Positions 14,432 through 18,229 of a DNA stretch of 18,229 nucleotides are shown here, one piece after another. The notes beneath the pieces were generated by a model that worked only from the letters and a program-made list of their open reading frames with translations, did not search any database and had not been told where the DNA came from. Both the position numbers and the translations under genes were made by a program. Each line of letters begins with the position of its first letter. Within the stretch, counting starts at the first letter, position 1. The stretch spans positions 1 to 18,229 of the forward strand of contig CAUACA010000033.1 of assembly GCA_958427355.1 (NCBI GenBank), written 5' to 3'. The DNA is from an uncultured Collinsella sp. GTDB taxonomy: Bacteria; Actinomycetota; Coriobacteriia; Coriobacteriales; Coriobacteriaceae.

Positions 14432-15240
14432 GCGCTTGCCAGCCAGCTGCGCAGCTCGTCCTTTAGGCGCTCCCAGGTCGCTTGCGTGGCGGGATCGGTA
14501 AAGGGGCGCGTGATACCAAAGGGCGCGTCGAGCAGGCGGTAGATATCGCCCTGCTCGCGCGCCAGCGCGCGGCTTGCGGGGTAGACGAGCTCAAACATAA
14601 AGCAGATGAGCCCCACCAAGTAGTCGGCCGGCTCATCGCGTTCGTCGCGTGCGACGCAGCGGTGTTCGTCAAAGGCGGCAAGCGTCGGTACCGAGAAGTG
14701 GCTGGCGAGAAATGTATCCTCATCAACCTTGAGGATGGTGTCGACGGTGCTGTCGGCGATGGTGCGCATGATGTCGATCTTGTCGCCATCGCGCACGATA
14801 TCGCAGAAGCGCCGCGTGCGTGTGTCGAGCTGTGCGGGTAGACGGAAATCGCTGTGATAGGCAATGCTTGCGCGGATGGGCTCGTCATGCGCATCGGTTT
14901 CGATAAAGTCACGGATGTTTGTCGTGGCGGGTGCATCGGCGGGATACTCGCCAAAGAGGACCTCGACGCCGAGCGCCGCATGGCTCATGCTCTCGGCGTC
15001 CTTAAAGGTGTCCCAGCGTCGCAGCTGTTCAAAGCGGCCCATATCGTGTAGCAGGCCGCAAAGCCATGCCAGGTCAATATCCTCTGGCGCCCAGCCCTGT
15101 TCGCGCGCCACGGCGTCGCATGTCTCGGCCACATGATAGGTATGTTCGATCTTGAGGGCGATACGCGGGTTGGCGGCATCATAGGCATCGGTATAGGTTT
15201 TAAAGGCCTCGGACGCCCGAACTCGATCGATAACTGTCAT
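14428..15240 (-). CDS. HD-domain metal-dependent phosphohydrolase
   Basis: This 270-residue cytoplasmic HD-superfamily protein has its metal ligands in the expected order: H33/H36 (IEHTYHVAET), HD at 65-66 (LLHDMGRFEQ), H87 and H129 (YHSDF), and D153 in RDGDKIDIMR. The motif order suits a nucleotide or nucleic-acid-related phosphohydrolase, but the substrate cannot be read from the sequence. I start at ATG 15240, six bases after AAGGAAG; an in-frame ATG at 15336 would add 32 unlikely residues. The gene converges on etfA, sharing four bases, and diverges from azlC. An inverted repeat and a TACAAT -10 lie upstream. Confidence 0.82.
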   Translation of the reverse strand: MTVIDRVRASEAFKTYTDAYDAANPRIALKIEHTYHVAETCDAVAREQGWAPEDIDLAWLCGLLHDMGRFEQLRRWDTFKDAESMSHAALGVEVLFGEYPADAPATTNIRDFIETDAHDEPIRASIAYHSDFRLPAQLDTRTRRFCDIVRDGDKIDIMRTIADSTVDTILKVDEDTFLASHFSVPTLAAFDEHRCVARDERDEPADYLVGLICFMFELVYPASRALAREQGDIYRLLDAPFGITRPFTDPATQATWERLKDELRSWLASA

Positions 15241-15270
15241 AATGACTTCCTTACAGATACGTCTTTCGAT

Positions 15271-15306
15271 CCGGTGGCAATTGTAGGCGAACTTTATTGC
15301 CACCGG
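15271..15306. promoter_or_regulatory. Perfect 11-bp inverted repeat at the HD gene promoter
   Basis: CCGGTGGCAAT (15271-15281) and ATTGCCACCGG (15296-15306) are exact inverted copies 14 bases apart. On the minus strand a TACAAT -10 (15285-15280) overlaps the first half-site, placing the repeat over the HD gene's promoter. It looks like an operator for a dimeric regulator, and possibly controls azlCD too. An RNA hairpin is the alternative. Confidence 0.5.
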
Positions 15307-15365
15307 TCGATATTTCTGCTGCGTTGCGAGGTACATTGCAGACGACTTACCAGAATGGGAGCGGT

Positions 15366-16059
15366 ATGGTCCCTAGGATCGTTAAAACCGTCTGGCCGGT
15401 GATGCTTACCTATGTTGCGATAGCCGCGCCGTGCGGAATGATTATGGCGCAGACGGGAATGGAACCCTGGATGGTCTTTGCCCTGAGCAGCACGTTCGTG
15501 ACGGGCAGCGGGCAGTTTATGGTCTGCAATCTGTGGCTGGCAGGTGTGCCTGCAGCATCGATCGTCGCGAGCGTCGCCGCAATCTCCTCGCGGTTTGCGC
15601 TTTATTCGGCATCGATCGCACCGCATTTGAGGGGGTGCCTCGAAGCGTCAGACGCTGGCTGTTGCCGCGACACTTACCGAGGAGGCATATGGCATCTCAC
15701 TTGCCAAGTTGGTTGAGGGGGAGGATTGGGGTCCGCTCGAGTCCTTTGTGCTCAACGCAATCCTCATCGCAACATGGGGCGTTTCGTGTACGACGGGCGC
15801 CATCGTCGGCGCCGTTGTCGATGTTCCCACCGCTATTGCAGGGTTTGTCTGCACATCGCTCTTTATTTGCCTGCTCTTTTCGCAGCGGCTGTCGCGCGGC
15901 AACGTTGTCGCGGCGGTTTCGGGCGCGGTGTCCGTCGCCATATGCAAGTTCTTGGGGTGGACGAATATTGCCGTGCCGGCAAGTGTGCTCGTCGGCGTTG
16001 CCGCGGCGCTCGCGTGCGATGTCCTCGCCGAAGGAAGGGGCGCTCGCGATGCCCGTTAA
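15366..16059 (+). pseudogene. azlC: AzlC-family branched-chain amino acid exporter, frameshifted
   Basis: AzlC and AzlD together form an inner-membrane exporter of branched-chain amino acids. The 5' part (ATG 15366, GGGAG four bases upstream) reads MVPRIVKTVWPVMLTYVAIA and on through the family-typical FVTGSGQFMVCNLW to SIAPHLRG. At the GGGGG run (15631-15635) the frame breaks: the original frame runs on to a stop at about 15716, while the next frame carries SKRQTLAVAATLTEEAYGIS and the rest of AzlC to 16059. Removing one G restores a continuous protein of about 230 residues, the normal family length. Either the gene is a recent pseudogene or the run is a sequencing error. The gene ends 11 bases inside azlD. 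Confidence 0.82.
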
Positions 16060-16372
16060 TGAGTTTTTGGTCCTGTGGCTGTCGTCGTGGGCGGCCATCG
16101 CATTTTTCCGCATTGCCCCGGCGTTTGCGTTGCGCGGGAGAACACTGTCGCCCCGCGTTACCGAGGCCTTGGGTTATATTCCGCCTGCCGCCTTCGCGGC
16201 GCTGGTCGTCAACGATTTGATAAGCCCTGACGCTTTCGACGCCGGCTTGTGGCAGGGCTTGATTCCCTGGATTGCGGCCGCCGGCGTCGTGGCGGTGGCA
16301 ATCAAGACAAAGTCGATGTTGTGGTGCTGCGTCTCGGGCATCGTGTTCTATATCGTTTTGAGCCTCATATAA
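16049..16372 (+). CDS. azlD: AzlD-family branched-chain amino acid transporter subunit
   Basis: This is a 107-residue membrane protein with AzlD features: short length, an N-terminal membrane helix (FLVLWLSSWAAIAFFRIAP), the loop LSPRVTEALGYIPPAAFAAL, then further helices ending in IVFYIVLSLI. It pairs with AzlC to export branched-chain amino acids. The ATG overlaps the azlC stop by 11 bases and follows AAGGAAGGGG, so it depends on azlC translation or on this site. With azlC frameshifted, the pair probably does not work unless the G run is a sequencing error. Confidence 0.8.
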   Translation: MPVNEFLVLWLSSWAAIAFFRIAPAFALRGRTLSPRVTEALGYIPPAAFAALVVNDLISPDAFDAGLWQGLIPWIAAAGVVAVAIKTKSMLWCCVSGIVFYIVLSLI

Positions 16373-16374
16373 GA

Positions 16375-16398
16375 GCGGGGCACGTTTAGCGTCCCGGC
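16375..16398 (+). terminator. Weak hairpin after azlD
   Basis: GCGGGGCACG and CGTCCCGGC can pair around TTTAG with a bulge and one mismatch, two bases after the azlD stop. There is no T run, so the termination function is a guess. Confidence 0.3.
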
Positions 16399-16438
16399 AC
16401 AGTGAATCGAATTTCTCACCGAGCCTGTCTGCTTCTTC

Positions 16439-16473
16439 TGGTACCATGGTCAAACTTTACTGTAGCAAAGTGT
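16439..16473 (+). promoter_or_regulatory. kdgT promoter and 22-bp operator-like palindrome
   Basis: TGGTACCAT (16439-16447) is an extended -10. Starting five bases after it is a 22-bp imperfect palindrome (16452-16473) of the form AnACTTTnCTnnAGnAAAGTnT, with 16 of 22 positions symmetric. It spans the expected transcription start, where a repressor would block initiation. Sugar-acid regulators of the IclR or GntR families are natural candidates, but no regulator gene is nearby. Confidence 0.45.
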
Positions 16474-16514
16474 GACGTGGGCTTTTGTTCTGCGTCAGCG
16501 GAAATGAGGGTTTC

Positions 16515-17537
16515 ATGACACAGGAAGCGACCGCCAACGAGCAAAAGAAATTCAAAGTCCCGCGTATCCCGGGTGACATCATGATCTATCCCATGATCGT
16601 TGGCCTTTTGCTCAACACTTTCTGTCCGCAGGTCTTTGAGATCGGCGGCTTCTTTACGGCTGCCTGCCGCGGCGGCTCCAATACCATCGTTGCCGCGATC
16701 TTGCTGTTTGTGGGCGCCGGTATCAGCTTTAAGTCCACGCCGGGCGCCATTAAGACCGGCATCGTCGTGCTGATTCCTAAGCTTGTGGTGGCAGCCGCGC
16801 TGGGCCTGGGCGTTGCGTATTTCTTTAACGACAACTTTTTGGGCCTGAGCTCGGTTTCCATCATCGGTGGCATTACGTTTTGCAACATGGCGCTCTACAC
16901 GGGCATCATGGGCGAGTTCGGCGATGAGTCCGAGCAGGGCGCCGTGGGTATTCTGTTCTTTACGGCCGGTCCCGCCGTCACCATGATCATCCTTGGTGTC
17001 TCGGGTCTCGCCAACATCCCTGTCGGTACCATCATCGGCTCCATTTTGCCGCTCGTTATCGGCATGGTTCTGGGCAACCTGTTCCCGTTTATCAAGAACC
17101 TGCTGGTCCCCGGCGCCAACCCGGCGATTGCCGTTATCGGTTTTCAGCTCGGTGCATCCATGAGTCTGTCGAGCTTTATCACCGGTGGTATTTCCGGCAT
17201 CTTGCTGGGCCTTGTCACGCTGTTTGTCGTCGGTCCCATCACCTTTGCGTTCGAGCGCCTGTGCGGTGGTAACGGCAAGGCTGCCGTGGCTTGTTCCACC
17301 ATCGCCGGCACGGCCATGACCACGCCGGTTGCTCTTGCCGAGGTCGCGCCGCGCTACGCTGAGCTTGCGCCCACTGCGTACGCCCAGATCGCCACCGCCG
17401 TTATCATCACGGCAATCATGGCTCCGATTTTGACCGGCTGGGTCGATAAGAAGTTCTGCCAGGGCAAGGAAGACCTGTCGCCTGCCGATGTCGAGGCCAT
17501 CGAGGAGGCTGTCGCGACCGACATCGATGGCGAGTAA
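16515..17537 (+). CDS. kdgT: 2-keto-3-deoxygluconate permease
   Basis: This is a 340-residue multi-pass membrane transporter of the KdgT family (about 330 residues in enterobacteria), which imports 2-keto-3-deoxygluconate from pectin or hexuronate breakdown. It starts with a basic lead (KKFKVPRIPGDIMIYPMIVG) and then alternates about ten hydrophobic segments with glycine-rich loops. Family-like stretches include GAGISFKSTPGAIKTG, GGITFCNMALYTGIMGEFGD and STIAGTAMTTPVALAEVAP. An acidic cytoplasmic tail ends it. ATG 16515 lies four bases after GAGGG. No KDG kinase or aldolase gene is adjacent. A strong terminator follows. Confidence 0.9.
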   Translation: MTQEATANEQKKFKVPRIPGDIMIYPMIVGLLLNTFCPQVFEIGGFFTAACRGGSNTIVAAILLFVGAGISFKSTPGAIKTGIVVLIPKLVVAAALGLGVAYFFNDNFLGLSSVSIIGGITFCNMALYTGIMGEFGDESEQGAVGILFFTAGPAVTMIILGVSGLANIPVGTIIGSILPLVIGMVLGNLFPFIKNLLVPGANPAIAVIGFQLGASMSLSSFITGGISGILLGLVTLFVVGPITFAFERLCGGNGKAAVACSTIAGTAMTTPVALAEVAPRYAELAPTAYAQIATAVIITAIMAPILTGWVDKKFCQGKEDLSPADVEAIEEAVATDIDGE

Positions 17538-17582
17538 CGGCCGTTATCGATAATTGATTCCGGCGTGCAGTTCGCGCCGTTC

Positions 17583-17626
17583 GAGCGCCCGAACGAAAGC
17601 TGTCTTGCAGCAACGTTCGGGCGCTC
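17583..17626 (+). terminator. Strong hairpin terminator after kdgT
   Basis: GAGCGCCCGAACG (17583-17595) and CGTTCGGGCGCTC (17614-17626) form a perfect 13-bp stem. The 18-base loop contains a smaller GCTG/CAGC hairpin. The following bases are only partly T-rich (TGCTATTATTCCCTTT), so the T tract is weak, but stem and position suit transcription termination 45 bases after kdgT. Confidence 0.65.
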
Positions 17627-17696
17627 TGCTATTATTCCCTTTGCCCCTGCGGAGTAAAGGGGTGTTTATTGCCCAGATTCGAATTGGGCGATTCTG
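17627..17696 (+). promoter_or_regulatory. Extended -10 and structured leader of the last gene
   Basis: TGCTATTAT (17627-17635) directly abuts the terminator stem and is a good extended -10. The predicted leader of about 85 bases holds CCCTTT/AAAGGG arms (about 17638-17662) and a 19-base imperfect palindrome centred on ATTCGAAT, with GCCCA and TGGGC ends (about 17671-17689). No known riboswitch is recognised. Confidence 0.4.
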
Positions 17697-17726
17697 GCCA
17701 CTTGGATATTGAAGGGATGGCGTCTA

Positions 17727-18229
17727 GTGGTTAAGGCGCTCAAGATTGAGATATTCCTGCTATGCATGATTGTTCTTATCGGGCTTGCCGCGCGAAGTCG
17801 TCGCTCCTTGTTCTCGAGTACCCAGCAGCTCTTGTTTAGCATGCTCGGCTACACCTCTGCCGCGTACATATTATTCGATATGATCTGGACGCTTTCGGAC
17901 GGTGCGAGCGGCACGTTGGGCATTGCTGCCAACTGGATTTCCAACGCGGTTTCGTTTTCACTCTTTGCCATCGCGTGTCTCGTTTGGTTTATCTATTCCG
18001 AGACGGTGCAGGGCTCTCGCCTTTTGACCGCGCGCTATAGGGTGGCGCTCGTGACGTTGCCCACGGCTCTGGTGGTCGTGCTGGCGTTTACCAGTTACTG
18101 GACCCACGCCTTGTTCTACGTCGATGCTCAGGGCGTGTACCGCCGCGGCGTCGCCTATATGATTCAGCCTATCGTGAGCTACTGCTACATCATATATACG
18201 TCCTTACACGCTTTTGTGCATTCCCTACG
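17727..18229 (+). CDS. N-terminal membrane part of a signalling protein (partial)
   Basis: The frame is open to the window end, giving 167 residues with at least five predicted membrane helices (about 6-22, 38-55, 70-90, 106-125 and 145-165). It resembles the seven-helix input modules that precede GGDEF or kinase domains in Coriobacteria, with FDMIWTLSDG and YVDAQGVYRRGVAYMIQPIV as typical pieces. The output domain lies beyond the window, so the enzyme type is unknown. The GTG start has GAAGGG ten bases upstream, rather far; a TTG at 17709 is an alternative. This is my weakest start choice. Confidence 0.6.
   Translation, partial: MVKALKIEIFLLCMIVLIGLAARSRRSLFSSTQQLLFSMLGYTSAAYILFDMIWTLSDGASGTLGIAANWISNAVSFSLFAIACLVWFIYSETVQGSRLLTARYRVALVTLPTALVVVLAFTSYWTHALFYVDAQGVYRRGVAYMIQPIVSYCYIIYTSLHAFVHSL

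Noticed and set aside
15431..16372. Single plus-strand frame of 313 codons covering azlC and azlD
   Set aside because: Only its last 107 codons are AzlD. The upstream part is Arg/Ser-rich out-of-frame translation of azlC.
17719..17750. tRNA-like D-arm sequence (GTCTAGTGGTTAAGGC)
   Set aside because: No matching acceptor stem, anticodon arm or T arm follows, and the sequence runs into the start of a coding frame.
1..18229. CRISPR array, rRNA or insertion sequence
   Set aside because: No regularly spaced repeats, rRNA-like segments or transposase motifs were seen on either strand.

Overview
The window is GC-rich (about 60% in the genes, lower in the intergenic gaps) and densely coded on both strands. 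GTG starts and AGGAGG-type ribosome sites are common, and several genes have extended -10 promoters of the form TGnTAnnnT. Together with a secreted protein ending in a LAQTG sortase signal, electron-bifurcating lactate dehydrogenase genes and a small secreted-protein cassette, this suggests an anaerobic gut actinobacterium of the Coriobacteriia. A Collinsella-like genome is my best guess, by impression and not by a search.

Bases 1-716 are gene-poor: one short, possibly frameshifted ORF, very short ORF-like remnants and a tandem repeat. Bases 717-6332 (minus strand) hold the most unusual unit. It is a three-gene operon for a TerB-N/TerB-C domain protein, a BrxD-like (DUF2791) P-loop ATPase and an Lhr-like superfamily II helicase. 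The ATPase and helicase resemble the BrxD/BrxHI pair of type 2 BREX, but no methylase, PglZ or kinase gene is present. I read it as a stand-alone DNA-processing or defence candidate. A DUF554 membrane protein gene (6420-7136, minus) sits upstream of it.

Bases 7255-10460 (minus) carry five co-directional genes: a small acidic protein, a type II membrane protein, a secreted protein, a LAQTG-anchored small protein and a large secreted protein. They look like a cell-surface cassette. A leader hairpin and an extended -10 promoter lie upstream.

Bases 10806-14431 (plus) encode an FAD-dependent lactate dehydrogenase, EtfB and a ferredoxin-fused EtfA. These are translationally coupled and match the confurcating lactate dehydrogenase complex (LctBCD type), which would let lactate be oxidised with NAD when reduced ferredoxin supplies the extra drive. 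An HD-domain hydrolase gene (14428-15240, minus) converges on this operon, the stops sharing a CTAG. Divergent from it is azlC, broken by one extra base in a G run, followed by an intact azlD. An 11-bp perfect inverted repeat lies between the HD gene and azlC.

The last part has a 2-keto-3-deoxygluconate permease gene (kdgT) with a 22-bp operator-like palindrome in its leader and a strong hairpin terminator behind it. The window ends inside a multi-pass membrane protein, probably the sensor part of a signalling protein.
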